A stretch of 64,000 nucleotides of DNA from Caenimonas koreensis DSM 17982 (GCF_009646335.1 NZ_WJBU01000002.1:248001-312000); one strand, 5' to 3'. Positions 47,479-58,703 are shown, counted from the stretch's first letter. Numbers and translations: made by a program. Notes: generated by a model from the sequence alone, not told the origin.

Positions 47479-48480
47479 ATGAAGATCGCGATCTTCGGCG
47501 CTGGCGCCTGGGGCACAGCACTTGCCAGCGCCGCGGCTGCGCGGCACGACGTGACGCTTGTCGCGCGTGACGCGCAGCAGGCGCAGGCCATGCAGTCGTC
47601 GCGCGAGAACCAACGCTACCTCGCTGGCGTTGCGCTGGCACCGCAGCTGAACGTCGTTGCGCAAAGCACTGCCCTCATGCCTGAGCTGGCGGGCAGCTGC
47701 GAGCTGGCCGTCATCGCCACCCCCATGGCTGGTTTGCGCCAGAAACTCATCGAGTTGCAAGACTGCCCCGCGACGGTGGCCTGGCTGTGCAAAGGCTTCG
47801 AGCTGCCACAGCAGGGGCATGACGGCCTGCTGGGCCACGAGATTCGCGCGCAAGTCGCACCGCGCTTGCAGGCTGGCGTGCTGAGCGGGCCCAGCTTTGC
47901 GCTGGAGGTGGCGCGCGGCCAGCCCACGGCGCTTGTGGCCGCCAGTTCAGAGCGCGCCGTGCGTGAAGCGCTCGTGCGCGCTTTCCATGGTGCGAACGTG
48001 CGCGTGTATGCCAACGACGATCTCGTTGGCGTTGAAGTGGGCGGCGCCGTCAAGAACGTGCTGGCGATTGCAACGGGCTTGTGCGATGGCCTGGGCCTTG
48101 GTTTGAACGCGCGCGCTGCGCTGATCACGCGCGGCCTGGCCGAGATGACGCGGCTGGGCATCGCGCTGGGCGCGCGCGCTGAAACGTTCATGGGCTTGTC
48201 GGGGCTGGGTGACCTGGTGCTCACAGCCACCGGTGACCTCAGCCGCAACCGGCAGGTGGGCCTGGCGCTCGCAAAAGGCCAGACGCTGGACCAGGCCGTG
48301 GCCTCACTCGGGCATGTGGCAGAAGGCGTTAACAGCGCACGCACGGTGGTTGCACGCGCTCTGGCCCTGGGCGTGGACATGCCGATAGCGTCGGGTGTGG
48401 TGGCCCTGCTTGATGGCGCTGTCACGCCCGCACAGGCGCTGGCTGCTTTGATGGGCCGCGGCCCGGCGGCGGAGGCGTAA
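47479..48480 (+). CDS. gpsA: GpsA, NAD(P)H-dependent glycerol-3-phosphate dehydrogenase
   Basis: 333 residues. The N-terminal Rossmann motif [10 protein letters not shown] near residue 6, [16 protein letters not shown] near 135, and [20 protein letters not shown] near 190 identify GpsA. It makes sn-glycerol-3-phosphate from dihydroxyacetone phosphate for phospholipid synthesis. It follows secB closely. Confidence 0.96.
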   Translation: MKIAIFGAGAWGTALASAAAARHDVTLVARDAQQAQAMQSSRENQRYLAGVALAPQLNVVAQSTALMPELAGSCELAVIATPMAGLRQKLIELQDCPATVAWLCKGFELPQQGHDGLLGHEIRAQVAPRLQAGVLSGPSFALEVARGQPTALVAASSERAVREALVRAFHGANVRVYANDDLVGVEVGGAVKNVLAIATGLCDGLGLGLNARAALITRGLAEMTRLGIALGARAETFMGLSGLGDLVLTATGDLSRNRQVGLALAKGQTLDQAVASLGHVAEGVNSARTVVARALALGVDMPIASGVVALLDGAVTPAQALAALMGRGPAAEA

Positions 48481-48505
48481 CGCGCCGTTCTCAAGCGATC
48501 TTTGC

Positions 48506-48823
48506 TCAGGCGATCTTCGCGAGCGCCTCACGGATCACATCCACACTGCGCGGCCGCACGACGCGCGCCTGCTCAACACCATCGCGCAGGAACACCAGCG
48601 TTGGCCACAACGTGACGTGAAAGGAGCGCCCCAGTTCCCGGCCGCTGCCGTCTTCCACCTTGACGTGCTGCACATCGCCGTGCCCCTGCAGCATTTGCTG
48701 CACAAGCGGCGCGGCGGCCTTGCAGTGGCCGCACCAGTCGGTGCCGAAGTTGAGCACCATGGCGCCCGTCGCACTGTCGATTTCCGTGCGCGTTGGCGCC
48801 TGCGTCATGTAGGCGGATTCCAT
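48506..48823 (-). CDS. thioredoxin-like protein
   Basis: About 105 residues from ATG at 48823; ATGs at 48832 and 48808 are alternatives. The redox site is WCGHC (TDWCGHCKAAAP) rather than the standard WCGPC, and the cis-Pro segment is LWPTLVFLRDG. It is cytoplasmic and should reduce disulfides or sense redox state. It converges with gpsA and is divergent from nadC. Confidence 0.88.
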   Translation of the reverse strand: MESAYMTQAPTRTEIDSATGAMVLNFGTDWCGHCKAAAPLVQQMLQGHGDVQHVKVEDGSGRELGRSFHVTLWPTLVFLRDGVEQARVVRPRSVDVIREALAKIA

Positions 48824-48878
48824 GCCGAACATTGTCTCTGATCCACGCGGATTCCGGCATGCGGCTATGCTTGGCGGC

Positions 48879-49742
48879 ATGAGTCTGCCCTTTGATTTTT
48901 CTACTGCTTCCATCGAGCGGCTGGCCCGCGACGATGCCGCTCGCGCCATTGCAGAGGATGTTGGCGATGGTGACCTGACAGCCAGCCTGGTGGACCCCGC
49001 ACGCCGTGCGCGCGCGCGCGTTCTGGCCCGCGAAGCGGCGGTGATTTGCGGCCAGCCGTGGTTCGATGCCGCCGTCAAACTCGTTGAGCCGCACGCGACT
49101 GTTCATTGGCTCGTGCGTGAAGGCGCAAGGTGCACCGCAGACCAAATCGTTGTTGAGATAGAAGGCACCGCACGCGGGCTTCTCACGTCCGAGCGCACCG
49201 CGCTCAATTTCCTGCAGATGATGAGCGCCGTTGCCACCAAGACGGCAACGTATGTCGATGCCGTTCGAGGCACGCGCGCCAGCATCGTCGATACGCGCAA
49301 GACCCTGCCGGGATTGCGGCTTGCGCAGAAGTACGCCGTGCGCGCGGGCGGCGGCACCAATCACCGCATCGGCCTGTACGACGCCGTGCTCATCAAGGAA
49401 AACCACATTGCTGCCGCCGGCGGCGTGACGCAAGTGCTGAAGGCAGCGGCGCAAGCTGCGGCGAGCGCGACATTCATCGAGATCGAAGTCGAGACGCTCG
49501 CGCAGCTGGAAGAAGCCCTGGGTGCCGGCGCGAAGATGATCCTGCTCGACAACATGCCGCTGCCCACTTTGCGTGAAGCCGTTCGCATCAACAATGGTCG
49601 CGCCATTCTCGAAATCTCCGGCGGCGTGACGCTTGATTCGGTGCGGGCGCTGGCTGAGACGGGCGTGGATCGCATCTCCATCGGCGCGCTCACCAAAGAC
49701 GTGAAGGCCACCGATTTTTCCATGCGCCTGAAGGAGCTGTGA
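48879..49742 (+). CDS. nadC: NadC, nicotinate-nucleotide pyrophosphorylase (carboxylating)
   Basis: 287 residues from ATG at 48879. It has the quinolinate phosphoribosyltransferase motifs [13 protein letters not shown] near residue 24, [16 protein letters not shown] near 138, [20 protein letters not shown] near 157 and LEISGGV near the C-terminus. It converts quinolinate and PRPP to nicotinate mononucleotide in de novo NAD synthesis. The stop shares a base with the nadA ATG. Confidence 0.96.
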   Translation: MSLPFDFSTASIERLARDDAARAIAEDVGDGDLTASLVDPARRARARVLAREAAVICGQPWFDAAVKLVEPHATVHWLVREGARCTADQIVVEIEGTARGLLTSERTALNFLQMMSAVATKTATYVDAVRGTRASIVDTRKTLPGLRLAQKYAVRAGGGTNHRIGLYDAVLIKENHIAAAGGVTQVLKAAAQAAASATFIEIEVETLAQLEEALGAGAKMILLDNMPLPTLREAVRINNGRAILEISGGVTLDSVRALAETGVDRISIGALTKDVKATDFSMRLKEL

Positions 49743-50863
49743 TGAGCGCAGTCATTCCGATCTTCGACGTCGAGTACGACCACCCCGAGCCCGCGGCCAA
49801 CGCGTGCGACACACGTCATGCGTGGGCGCGCGTACCTGTGGAGCCGCTGCCGCACGAGCGCGCCGAACTCAAGGAGCGCATCAAGCGCCTTTTGAAAGAG
49901 CGCAACGCCGTGATGGTGTCGCACTACTACGTTCACCCGGACCTGCAGGACCTGGCTGAAGAGACTGGCGGCATCGTGAGCGACTCGCTCGAGATGGCGC
50001 GCTTTGGCCGTGATCACCCGGCGACGACGCTGGTGGTCTCGGGTGTGCGGTTCATGGGCGAGACATCGAAGATTCTTTCGCCTGAAAAGCGCGTGCTCAT
50101 GCCTGATCTGGATGCGACCTGCTCGCTCGATCTCGGCTGCCCTGCCGACGAGTTCTCCGCGTTTTGCGACCAGCATCCGGACCGCACTGTCGTGGTCTAT
50201 GCGAACACGAGCGCCGCCGTCAAAGCGCGGTCTGACTGGCTCGTCACGTCCAGCTGCGCGCTCGACATTGCGCGCGCCCTCAAAGACAAAGGCCACAAGC
50301 TGCTGTGGGCGCCAGACAAACACCTCGGCTCGTACATCCAGCGCGAGACTGGCGCGGACATGGTGTTCTGGAACGGCGCATGCATCGTGCACGACGAGTT
50401 CAAGGCGTTCGAGCTGGTGGAGCTGAAGAAGCAGCATCCGAAGGCGAAAGTGCTTGTGCACCCGGAGTCACCGGCTGACGTGATTGCACTGGCCGATGCA
50501 GTGGGTTCGACCTCGGGCATCCTGCGCGCTGCGAAAGAGCTGGACGCGCAGGAGTTCATCGTAGCGACGGACAACGGCATGATGCACAAGCTGCGCACGT
50601 TGAACCCCGGCAAGGTGTTCATCGAAGCGCCGACTGCCGGCAACAGCGCGACGTGCAAGAGCTGCGCGCACTGCCCGTGGATGGCGATGAATGGCCTGGC
50701 AGGTCTGGCACATGTGCTGGAGACGGGCGCCAATGAAGTTCACGTCGACCCGGCATTGGGTTTTCGTGCGCGCTTGCCGATCGACCGGATGCTGGCTTTC
50801 ACGGCGGCATTGAAGGCGGGTCAGCCTGCGGGCTCGCTGGTGCCGAACATCGGCGCGGCCTGA
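49742..50863 (+). CDS. nadA: NadA, quinolinate synthase
   Basis: 373 residues. Iron-sulfur cluster cysteines are in [10 protein letters not shown] near residue 120, the [10 protein letters not shown] stretch near 208 and [13 protein letters not shown] near 305. [14 protein letters not shown] near residue 58 is a NadA hallmark. It condenses iminoaspartate and dihydroxyacetone phosphate to quinolinate. nadB, which makes iminoaspartate, lies 1.1 kb downstream on the opposite strand. Confidence 0.96.
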   Translation: MSAVIPIFDVEYDHPEPAANACDTRHAWARVPVEPLPHERAELKERIKRLLKERNAVMVSHYYVHPDLQDLAEETGGIVSDSLEMARFGRDHPATTLVVSGVRFMGETSKILSPEKRVLMPDLDATCSLDLGCPADEFSAFCDQHPDRTVVVYANTSAAVKARSDWLVTSSCALDIARALKDKGHKLLWAPDKHLGSYIQRETGADMVFWNGACIVHDEFKAFELVELKKQHPKAKVLVHPESPADVIALADAVGSTSGILRAAKELDAQEFIVATDNGMMHKLRTLNPGKVFIEAPTAGNSATCKSCAHCPWMAMNGLAGLAHVLETGANEVHVDPALGFRARLPIDRMLAFTAALKAGQPAGSLVPNIGAA

Positions 50864-50887
50864 GGCAGCGCTGGCGTTCGCTGTGTC

Positions 50888-51442
50888 CTAGTTGAACGCG
50901 ATCCGGTAGCGAAAGCTCGGCTTGCTGCCGAACTGCGGCAGCTTGAGAAACCGCTCGATCATCACGCCGCCATTGGCTTCAATCACGCGCTGCGAGGCGA
51001 TGTTCGTCTGATCGCACGTGATGATGGCGTAGGGCAGTCCTTCTGCGCGCGCTTCATCGAGCAACTGGCGCAAGGCCGACGTTGCATAGCCCAGCCGCTG
51101 CTTCCACGGCACCACCGCGTAGCCGATGTGCCCAAGCACGCGCGCCGGCAATTCCGATGTGCCCGGCTGCCAGCGAAAGTTGATGCTGCCGGCAAACTCG
51201 CCGTCCCACATCCAGCGCGTATAGCCGGGGATGCGGTTCACCAGCGTGCCGTCCGGCAATTTGACTTTGGGCCCATTGCCTTCGCGGTCTTCCATGCTCG
51301 CGATGAATGCCTGCGCGTCATCGCGAATGCGCGCGAGCTCCTCGGCGCCCGCTTCCGGGCGAATCGAATCAGCGGACCAGACGCGCTCGAGCGCGGCGAT
51401 GTAGCTGGGTAGGTGATCGAGTGCAGGTCGAACGAGTTGCAT
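50888..51442 (-). CDS. GNAT-family N-acetyltransferase
   Basis: 184 residues from ATG at 51442. The acetyl-CoA-binding region is around GHIGYAVVPWKQRLGYATSA near residue 108, with ITCDQTNIASQRVIEANGG near 143. Substrate is unknown. The gene converges with nadA (24 bases between stops) and is followed at its upstream side by a second GNAT gene. Confidence 0.85.
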   Translation of the reverse strand: MQLVRPALDHLPSYIAALERVWSADSIRPEAGAEELARIRDDAQAFIASMEDREGNGPKVKLPDGTLVNRIPGYTRWMWDGEFAGSINFRWQPGTSELPARVLGHIGYAVVPWKQRLGYATSALRQLLDEARAEGLPYAIITCDQTNIASQRVIEANGGVMIERFLKLPQFGSKPSFRYRIAFN

Positions 51443-51453
51443 CGCTGGCGGCC

Positions 51454-51975
51454 TCAAAGCGTTTTGACGAAAAGCCGGTTGTCGTGCGAGACGCCTTCGT
51501 AGGTATAGAGCGTGCCGCCCGCATCGGTGTAGCCCTGGCGCGGATAGAAGCGCAGCGCCCGTTCGTTGTGTACCCACGCCGTGAGCCAGAGGGTTGCGGC
51601 ACCCGCGCGGGCGGCTTGCGCCTCCACCTCGCGCATCAGCGCTGAGCCAATGCCTTGGCCTGTTGACGCTTCCTGCACGTAGAGCCTGTCCAGCTCAGCG
51701 GCCGGCGTAGTTGCGTCGAGCAGTTCATGGCGTGCGCCGGGCGTCCACTTGGCAAACCCGAGCAGGAATTCATCGCGCGTGGCAACGAGCACCTTCACCG
51801 ATGCATCGCTTAATTCGCGCGTCACCGCATCGAGCCCGACAACGCCTTGCACTTCGCGCGCAATCTGCGCCGAGACGCCACGCGGCGCATAGGTGTCGAG
51901 GAAGACCTGCGTTGCCAGCACGCTGATGCACAGCGCGTCTTCGGCGGTGGCTGCACGAATGACCAGGGGGCTCAT
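51454..51975 (-). CDS. GNAT-family N-acetyltransferase
   Basis: 173 residues from ATG at 51975. Acetyl-CoA motif QEASTGQGIGSALMREVEAQ lies near residue 106, followed by LTAWVHNERALRFYPRQGY, a classic GNAT ending with a FYxxxGY motif. It is a different subfamily from the neighbouring GNAT; substrate unknown. It begins 25 bases after the nadB stop on the same strand. Confidence 0.88.
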   Translation of the reverse strand: MSPLVIRAATAEDALCISVLATQVFLDTYAPRGVSAQIAREVQGVVGLDAVTRELSDASVKVLVATRDEFLLGFAKWTPGARHELLDATTPAAELDRLYVQEASTGQGIGSALMREVEAQAARAGAATLWLTAWVHNERALRFYPRQGYTDAGGTLYTYEGVSHDNRLFVKTL

Positions 51976-52000
51976 TGCAACGCCTTGCGCCCGCGAAGTT

Positions 52001-53602
52001 TCAGGCCGGCACCAGGATCGTCGGGTGCGCGACGTCTTCGAGCTGCGGATAGTCCTTGATGAAGTGGCCGCCACGGCTTTCATGCCGCGCCTGCGCGCTG
52101 CGCACGATCAGCTCGGCCACCGTCACCAGGTTGCGCAGCTCCAGCAAGTCTCGAGTCACGTGGAAGTTCGCGTAGAACTCCTGGATCTCTTCCTGCAGCA
52201 AGGCAATGCGGTGCGACGCGCGTTCGAGCCGCTTGTTCGTGCGCACGATACCCACGTAGTCCCACATGAAGCGGCGCAGTTCGTCCCAGTTGTGCGAGAT
52301 GACCACCGTCTCATCCGCATCGGTGACACGGCTCTCGTCCCAGGGCGGCAGCACGGGTGGCATGGGCAGCGAATGCTCCTGGATGTCCTTGGCCGCCGCG
52401 CGGGCGAACACCATGCATTCGACAAGCGAGTTGCTCGCCAGGCGATTCGCGCCATGCAAGCCCGTGTAGGCGCACTCGCCGATGGCCTGCAGGCCCTTGA
52501 GGTCCGCACGGCCCGCCAGGTCGGTGTGCACGCCGCCGCAGGTGTAGTGCGCTGCGGGCACGACGGGAATCGGCTCGCGCGTGATGTCGATGCCCAGCTC
52601 CAGGCAGCGCGCGTAGATGTTCGGGAAGTGTTCCTTCACGAACTCGGGCGGCTGGTGCGAGATGTCGAGGTACACGCAATCGACGCCGTGTTTCTTCATC
52701 TCGAAGTCGATGGCCCGGGCCACCACATCGCGCGGCGCGAGTTCGGCGCGCGGATCGTGCTGCGGCATGAAGCGCGTGCCGCCAGCCGATTGCGGCAGCA
52801 GCAGCCTGCCGCCTTCGCCACGCACGGCCTCGGTGATCAGGAACGACTTGACGTGCGGGTGGTACAGGCACGTCGGGTGGAACTGGATGAACTCCATGTT
52901 CGTCACGCGGCAGCCCGCGCGCCACGCAGCCGCAATGCCGTCGCCGGTGGAGGTGTCGGGGTTGGTCGTGTACAGGTACACCTTGCCCGCGCCGCCTGTC
53001 GCCAGGATGGTGTGCGGCGCGCGATAGGTGATGACTTCGTCAGTGGTTTCGTCGAGCGCGTACAGGCCCAGGCAGGTCGGCCCGTTCGTCGAGCCAGCAC
53101 CGAGCTTGGTGCTGGTGATCAGGTCCACCAGCATGTGGTTTTCGAGCACGGTGATGTTGGGCGTGCGGCGCACTACTTCGATCAGCGTGCGCTGGACGGC
53201 AGCGCCCGTGGCGTCTGTCGCATGGACGATGCGGCGCGCGCTGTGGCCGCCTTCGCGCGTGAGATGCAGGTGGCCTTCTTCCTGCGTGAACGGCACACCG
53301 AGTTCGCGCAGCCAGTCCACTGCTTCAGGCGCGTGCTCGACCACGTAGCGCGTTGCGTCGATGTCCGACAGGCCAGCGCCAGCAACCAGCGTGTCATCGA
53401 CATGCGATTCGAACGAGTCGTCTTTGCTGAACACAGCCGCGATGCCGCCTTGCGCCCAACCGGATGAGCCATCTGCCATCGACCGTTTGGTCAGGATCGC
53501 GACGCGATAGTTGGGTGCGAGGTGAAGGGCGGCGGTCAGTCCCGCGAGGCCGCTGCCGACGATCAATACGTCGAAGTCGCGCGCGGCGGATGATTCAGGC
53601 AT
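52001..53602 (-). CDS. nadB: NadB, L-aspartate oxidase
   Basis: 533 residues. The FAD-binding [14 protein letters not shown] is near residue 17, with [11 protein letters not shown] near 46 and the substrate region HPTCLYHP. The C-terminal helical domain is typical of NadB. It oxidises aspartate to iminoaspartate, which NadA uses. It is convergent with nadC-nadA across the two GNAT genes. Confidence 0.96.
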   Translation of the reverse strand: MPESSAARDFDVLIVGSGLAGLTAALHLAPNYRVAILTKRSMADGSSGWAQGGIAAVFSKDDSFESHVDDTLVAGAGLSDIDATRYVVEHAPEAVDWLRELGVPFTQEEGHLHLTREGGHSARRIVHATDATGAAVQRTLIEVVRRTPNITVLENHMLVDLITSTKLGAGSTNGPTCLGLYALDETTDEVITYRAPHTILATGGAGKVYLYTTNPDTSTGDGIAAAWRAGCRVTNMEFIQFHPTCLYHPHVKSFLITEAVRGEGGRLLLPQSAGGTRFMPQHDPRAELAPRDVVARAIDFEMKKHGVDCVYLDISHQPPEFVKEHFPNIYARCLELGIDITREPIPVVPAAHYTCGGVHTDLAGRADLKGLQAIGECAYTGLHGANRLASNSLVECMVFARAAAKDIQEHSLPMPPVLPPWDESRVTDADETVVISHNWDELRRFMWDYVGIVRTNKRLERASHRIALLQEEIQEFYANFHVTRDLLELRNLVTVAELIVRSAQARHESRGGHFIKDYPQLEDVAHPTILVPA

Positions 53603-53616
53603 CAGGTTTCCTGCGT

Positions 53617-54474
53617 TCAGGCGGGCTGGTAAGCCAGCCGCACATAAATGGGGGCGTAGGCCTCGGCTTGCGTGAGGTCGATCAGCGATTCCTTCGCGAG
53701 TTCGAGCATCGCGATGAACGTGACGATGAGCACCGACATGCCGCGCGAGACATCGAACAGATCTTCGAATTCGACAAACTTGTGCCCCTGCAGGCGGCGC
53801 AGCACGATCGACATGTGCTCGCGCACCGAGAGCTCTTCACGCGTGATCTTGTGATGCTGCACGAGCTTGGCGCGCTTGACGATATCGCGCCAGGCTTCCT
53901 GCAGGTCGACCACGTTCACATCCGGAAAGCGCGGCTGCAGCGCCTGCTCGATGAACACCTGCGCGCGCAGCACGTCGCGCCCGATCTGCGGCATCTCGTT
54001 CAGGCGGGCGGCGGCAAGTTTCATCTGCTCGTATTCGAGCAGGCGGCGAACGAGTTCGGCGCGCGGGTCTTCAGGCTCTTGCCCTTCGGCCACCTTCTTG
54101 GGTGGCAGCAACATGCGCGACTTGATCTCGATCAGCATCGCCGCCATCAGCAGGTATTCGGCAGCGAGTTCGAGGTTGCGCGTGCGGATTTCATCGACAT
54201 ACACCAAGTACTGCCGCGTCACAGCGGCCATCGGGATGTCGAGGATGTTGAAGTTCTGCTTGCGGATGAGGTACAGCAGCAAGTCCAGCGGGCCTTCGAA
54301 CGCCTCCAGAAAGACTTCGAGTGCATCCGGCGGGATGTACAGGTCGGTCGGCATGGCGAACAGCGGCTCGCCGTAGAGCCGGGCCAATGCGACCTGGTCG
54401 ATCACCTGCGGGATGCCGGGCACGTCCGCCACGGGCGCGTCGGGCAGGGTCGTTGTATCGACAGATGCCGACAT
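53617..54474 (-). CDS. scpA: ScpA, segregation and condensation protein A
   Basis: 285 residues. The core motif [19 protein letters not shown] near residue 59 and the [20 protein letters not shown] stretch near 248 are ScpA signatures. ScpA is the kleisin that joins SMC and ScpB in chromosome condensation. scpB is not in the window. It reads on toward nadB with only 14 bases between. Confidence 0.93.
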   Translation of the reverse strand: MSASVDTTTLPDAPVADVPGIPQVIDQVALARLYGEPLFAMPTDLYIPPDALEVFLEAFEGPLDLLLYLIRKQNFNILDIPMAAVTRQYLVYVDEIRTRNLELAAEYLLMAAMLIEIKSRMLLPPKKVAEGQEPEDPRAELVRRLLEYEQMKLAAARLNEMPQIGRDVLRAQVFIEQALQPRFPDVNVVDLQEAWRDIVKRAKLVQHHKITREELSVREHMSIVLRRLQGHKFVEFEDLFDVSRGMSVLIVTFIAMLELAKESLIDLTQAEAYAPIYVRLAYQPA

Positions 54475-54489
54475 CGCGCGGGGCTGCTT

Positions 54490-54723
54490 TTAGTGGCCGG
54501 TGCCGTTGCCGCCGTACACGTACGGTGTCTGCGCCACGCGTGCGTCGCGCCATTCGGCCTGCGCTTGCCGGTTGACCTGTTTGTCCCACAGCAAGGCCCT
54601 TCCGGCGCGCTGCTGCGCTTCGAGATTGGGCTGTTCGGACTTGAGCTGGCCGATGAACTGCGAAACGTCCGACTCATAGTCGGGACGGCGGAAGATGCGG
54701 ATCATCAGGGACGAGAAAGACAT
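54490..54723 (-). CDS. DUF3460 small protein
   Basis: 77 residues. RRPDYESDVSQFIGQLK and LEAQQRAGRALLWDK match the DUF3460 family of betaproteobacteria. It is a soluble small protein of unknown function, placed immediately upstream of scpA (15 bases) and probably co-transcribed. Confidence 0.88.
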   Translation of the reverse strand: MSFSSLMIRIFRRPDYESDVSQFIGQLKSEQPNLEAQQRAGRALLWDKQVNRQAQAEWRDARVAQTPYVYGGNGTGH

Positions 54724-54735
54724 AGTCGGGCGATT

Positions 54736-56355
54736 TTACCTGCCAGCATCGAACCCCGCGCGCACGATCACTTCCCGCACCTCTGGCTGCAGGTTGTCCA
54801 GGCGAAGCGTTCCCGTTCTTTGCAGTGCCGCCTTCTGGACGCCGCGCAACGCATCGAGGCCGCTGGTGTCGATGTGCACGAGCTGCAGGCAGTCGAGCAC
54901 GACGACAGGCTGGTCAGGGCCTTGCTCGATCGCTTCCACCACCTCGTCCACTTTCGCCACGGCACCAAAGAAAAGCGAGCCGTACAGCTTGAACTGCAGC
55001 ACGGTGCCGTCTGCCGGGACGCGCTCCACGGTGAAGACGCCGCTCATGCGCCGGATGAACAGCGCGCAGGCGGTGACCAGGCCCACTTCCATGGCGACCG
55101 TCAGGTCGAACACGATCGTGAGGAAGAACGTGCCGAGCATCAGGATGCGGTAGTGCGCGCTGTAGGTTTTCAGCTTGGCGAACTCATGCCACTCGCCCAT
55201 GTTGAAAGCCACAAACAGCAAGATGCCGGCCAGCACGGCGAGGGGCACATGCAGCGCCAGCGGCGCCGCAGCCATCACGATCACGGCGATGGTGATGGCG
55301 TGCGTGATGCCTGCGACAGGTGTGGTGGCACCTGCGCGCACGTTGGTCACCGTGCGCGCGATCGTGCCGGTGGCTGGCATGCCACCAAAGAACGGCACCA
55401 CGAAATTCGCGATGCCTTGCGCCATCAGTTCCTGGTTCGGGTCGTGCCGCCGCAGCGTCGAGGCCTGGTCTGCCACACGTGCACAGAGCAGTGACTCGAT
55501 GGCGCCTAGCAGTGCGATCGTGATCGTGGGCGTGACCAGCAGCTTGACGGTCTCCCACGAAAAGGCGGGCAGTGCGAACGCCGGAAGCCCGCGCGGGATG
55601 GAGCCGAACTTCGAGCCGATTGTCTCCACGGGCAATTTGAAGTACCACGCAAAGAGCGTGAGCGTGACGAGCGCGACGATAGGGCTGGGCACACGCGCCG
55701 AAATTGCAGCGGTGCTGCTCATCCCCGGCAGATTCATCGCGCCCTTGATCGGCGAATTGCTGCCCCACAGGCGCGGCCATAAGAACAGGCCCAACACGCA
55801 GGTCACACCCAGCGCGAAGGAATACGGATTGAACGTGTCGATGTGGCGGCTGATGAGCGTGAGCTGCGCGAAAAAATCCGCAGGCATCTTCGCGATGCTC
55901 AAGCCGAGCCAGTCTTTGATCTGCGAGCTGGCAATGAGCACGGCGATGCCGTTGGTAAAGCCGATGACGATGCTCACCGGCACGAATCGCACCAGGCGGC
56001 CCAGCCGCAGCACGCCCAGCAGGAAGAGCAGCACACCCGCGCACGAGGTAGCGATGAGCAGGTTGGCCAGGCCGTAGCGCTCGACGATGCCGTACACGAT
56101 CACGATGAATGCGCCGGCAGGCCCGCCGATCTGCACGTTGGAGCCACCGAGCGCGGCGATGATGAAACCCGCGAGGATGGCGGTCCACAGGCCGGCTTCG
56201 GGTTTGAGGCCTGACGCGATGGCAAACGCCATGGCCAGCGGCAGGGCGACGATGCCTACGGTGATGCCGGCGCCCAGGTCGCGCAGGAAGCGGTCACGGT
56301 CGTAACCAGGCAACGCGTCCAGCAGCCGCGGACGGAAAACGAACGGAAATTTCAA
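54736..56355 (-). CDS. SulP-family anion transporter with STAS domain
   Basis: 539 residues. Ten to twelve membrane segments (from about residue 27) show the SulP region VGIVALPLAMAFAIASGLKPEAG near residues 34-56, and a C-terminal STAS domain has LVHIDTSGLDALRGVQ near 498. Bicarbonate or sulfate are the usual substrates. This is the second SulP in the window; its STAS is closer to the standard DTSG form than the sulfatase-linked copy. A 155-base gap with no gene precedes the metG stop. Confidence 0.9.
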   Translation of the reverse strand: MKFPFVFRPRLLDALPGYDRDRFLRDLGAGITVGIVALPLAMAFAIASGLKPEAGLWTAILAGFIIAALGGSNVQIGGPAGAFIVIVYGIVERYGLANLLIATSCAGVLLFLLGVLRLGRLVRFVPVSIVIGFTNGIAVLIASSQIKDWLGLSIAKMPADFFAQLTLISRHIDTFNPYSFALGVTCVLGLFLWPRLWGSNSPIKGAMNLPGMSSTAAISARVPSPIVALVTLTLFAWYFKLPVETIGSKFGSIPRGLPAFALPAFSWETVKLLVTPTITIALLGAIESLLCARVADQASTLRRHDPNQELMAQGIANFVVPFFGGMPATGTIARTVTNVRAGATTPVAGITHAITIAVIVMAAAPLALHVPLAVLAGILLFVAFNMGEWHEFAKLKTYSAHYRILMLGTFFLTIVFDLTVAMEVGLVTACALFIRRMSGVFTVERVPADGTVLQFKLYGSLFFGAVAKVDEVVEAIEQGPDQPVVVLDCLQLVHIDTSGLDALRGVQKAALQRTGTLRLDNLQPEVREVIVRAGFDAGR

Positions 56356-56510
56356 TGAATGCTCCCGGAGTTGAACGGACCAGAAAAGTCAGTTCAATTC
56401 CGGGGGGCCGCAGTGATGCAGTCGCGTGATGAAACGCTTGCGGCGCGAGAGGGGCAGAAAGGGGGTACGGCCCATGGAGCCAGTTTACGCCTGCCCTTGA
56501 AGCCGAGTTG

Positions 56511-58562
56511 CTATCGAACGCGCATGCCCGGCATTGCACCCGGCGAGGGCTCGAGCACGTAGATGCCCGGGTTCGCCTTCTCGTCGCCGTGGCTCGCCGC
56601 CAGCACCATGCCTTCGCTCACGCCGAACTTCATCTTGCGCGGCGCCAGGTTGGCCACGAGCACGGTGAGCTTGCCGACGAGTTGCTCCGGCTTGTAAGCC
56701 GATGCGATGCCGGAGAACACGTTGCGCATGCGGCCTTCGCCAGCGTCGAGCGTCAGTTGCAGCAGCTTGGTCGAACCCTCGACGGCCTTGCACTCGACGA
56801 TCTTCGCGATGCGCAGGTCGATCTTCACGAAGTCGTCGATGGTGATGGTGGGGGCGATTTCTTCGCCCACTGGCAGTTCACTCCCTCCCCCGTTGGGGGA
56901 GGGTTGGGGTGGGGGCTCTTCCCCCGCTACCTCAAACAGCGCATCCAGCTGCTTCACGTCAACGCGCTGCATCAAGTGCTCGTACTTGCCCACGCTATGC
57001 CCCGCACCCAGCGGCGCAGCAGCGTTGCTCCAATCCAGCGGCGCGCAGGCGAGAAACTTCTCCGCTTGCGCAGCGAGCGTCGGCAGCACGGGCTTCAAGC
57101 ACGCCGTCATCACCTTGAAGCTCTCGATGCACGCAGAGCAAATAGCAGCCGCCTCATCAGCCTTGCCTTCCTTCACCAGCTTCCACGGTGCAGCAGCATC
57201 GAAGCGCAGATTGACCTTGTCGGCATACGCCATGATTTCGCGCAGTGCGCGCGCGTAGTCGCGACCTTCATACAGCGCCTGCGTGTTGCGCACCAGGGCC
57301 TGCGCTTCTTCATCAACGGGCGACGCGACCAGCTGGCCTTGCGGAATGAACTTCACCGCCCGGCTGGCAATGTTCACGTACTTGCCAATCAAGTCGCTGT
57401 TCACGCGCGCCATGAAGTCATCGGGGTTGAAGTCGATGTCTTCGTTGCGGCCGTTCAGCTTGGCGGCCAGGTAGTAGCGCAGCCACTCGGGGTTCATGCC
57501 CAGCGACAGGTACTTCAGCGGGTCAAGCCCCGTGCCGCGGCTCTTGCTCATCTTCTCGCCGTTGTTCACCGTGAGAAAGCCGTGCACGAACACCTTGTTG
57601 GGCACCTTGCGGCCGCTGAAGTGCAGCATCGCGGGCCAGAACAGCGTGTGGAACGTGATGATGTCCTTGCCGATGAAGTGGTACTGCTCCACGGTCGGGT
57701 CGGCGATGAACTTGTCGTAGTCCACACCGATCTTCCCAAGGTAGTTCTTCAGCGAAGCGAGATAGCCCACCGGCGCATCGAGCCACACGTAGAAGTACTT
57801 GCCCGGTGCATCAGGAATCTCAATGCCGAAGTACGGCGCATCGCGGCTGATGTCCCAGTCGCCCATGGCCGTCTTGCCGTCGGCATCAGGCTCGAGCCAC
57901 TCGCTGATCTTGTTCAGCACTTCGGGTTGAACCGCGCCGCTGGTCGTCCACTCTTTGAGGAACGCCATGCAACGCGCATCGGACAGCTTGAAGAAGAAGT
58001 GCTCCGATGTCTTGAGCACCGGCGTCGCGCCTGAGAGGGCGGAGTAGGGGTTGATCAGGTCCGTCGGGCTGTAGACCTTGCTGCACACCTCGCAGTTGTC
58101 GCCGTACTGGTCCTTCGCGTGGCAGTTGGGGCACTCGCCCTTGATGAAGCGGTCGGGCAGGAACATGTTCTTCTGTGGGTCGAAGAACTGTTCGATGGTC
58201 TTGCTCGAGATGAGGTTGTTGGCCTTCAGGTCGCGATAGATCTGCTGCGCGAGCTCATGGTTTTCAGGCGCGTCGGTGCTGTGCCAGTTGTCGAAGGCGA
58301 TGTGAAAGCCTTCGAGGTACGGCTTGCGGCCCGCTGCGATTTCAGCGACGAACTGCTGCGGCGTCTTGCCCGCCTTTTCGGCGGCAATCATGATCGGCGC
58401 GCCATGCGCGTCGTCGGCGCACACAAAGTGCACCTGGCTGCCCTGCATTCGCTGGTGCCGCACCCAGATGTCGGCCTGGATGTATTCCATGATGTGGCCG
58501 ATGTGGAACTTGCCGTTGGCGTACGGCAAGGCGGTGGTAACGAAGAGCTGGCGCTGTGTCAT
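56511..58562 (-). CDS. metG: MetG, methionine--tRNA ligase
   Basis: 683 residues from ATG at 58562. The HIGH motif is FHIGHIMEY near residue 20, zinc cysteines CPNC and CEVC near 145-160, and KMSKS near 340. A C-terminal tRNA-binding (EMAP-like) domain starts near 575. Between the two parts is a Pro/Gly/Ser linker ([13 protein letters not shown]) coded by a G-rich dispersed repeat that also occurs intergenically at 42975-43024. A TAGAAT -10-like element lies at 58589-58594. Confidence 0.96.
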   Translation of the reverse strand: MTQRQLFVTTALPYANGKFHIGHIMEYIQADIWVRHQRMQGSQVHFVCADDAHGAPIMIAAEKAGKTPQQFVAEIAAGRKPYLEGFHIAFDNWHSTDAPENHELAQQIYRDLKANNLISSKTIEQFFDPQKNMFLPDRFIKGECPNCHAKDQYGDNCEVCSKVYSPTDLINPYSALSGATPVLKTSEHFFFKLSDARCMAFLKEWTTSGAVQPEVLNKISEWLEPDADGKTAMGDWDISRDAPYFGIEIPDAPGKYFYVWLDAPVGYLASLKNYLGKIGVDYDKFIADPTVEQYHFIGKDIITFHTLFWPAMLHFSGRKVPNKVFVHGFLTVNNGEKMSKSRGTGLDPLKYLSLGMNPEWLRYYLAAKLNGRNEDIDFNPDDFMARVNSDLIGKYVNIASRAVKFIPQGQLVASPVDEEAQALVRNTQALYEGRDYARALREIMAYADKVNLRFDAAAPWKLVKEGKADEAAAICSACIESFKVMTACLKPVLPTLAAQAEKFLACAPLDWSNAAAPLGAGHSVGKYEHLMQRVDVKQLDALFEVAGEEPPPQPSPNGGGSELPVGEEIAPTITIDDFVKIDLRIAKIVECKAVEGSTKLLQLTLDAGEGRMRNVFSGIASAYKPEQLVGKLTVLVANLAPRKMKFGVSEGMVLAASHGDEKANPGIYVLEPSPGAMPGMRVR
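56879..56931. repeat. dispersed C/G-rich repeat inside metG
   Basis: The block CTCCCTCCCCC, GGGGGAGGGTTGGGGTGGGGG and CCCCCGCTA lies in frame within metG and resembles 42975-43024 in sequence and orientation. It codes the flexible linker before the C-terminal tRNA-binding domain, so it is tolerated there. Confidence 0.8.
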
Positions 58563-58703
58563 GTGGGTTGTCAGATGGGGAGCCGGGAATTCTATGCTTC
58601 GGTCTCGCGAATGCGCTTTGCATGTGCATATAAGAAAAAGATACACAGAACTGACTTATTTGATTCCTAGAATCCGCAGCTCTTTTGCAGTACGGATTCA
58701 CCC

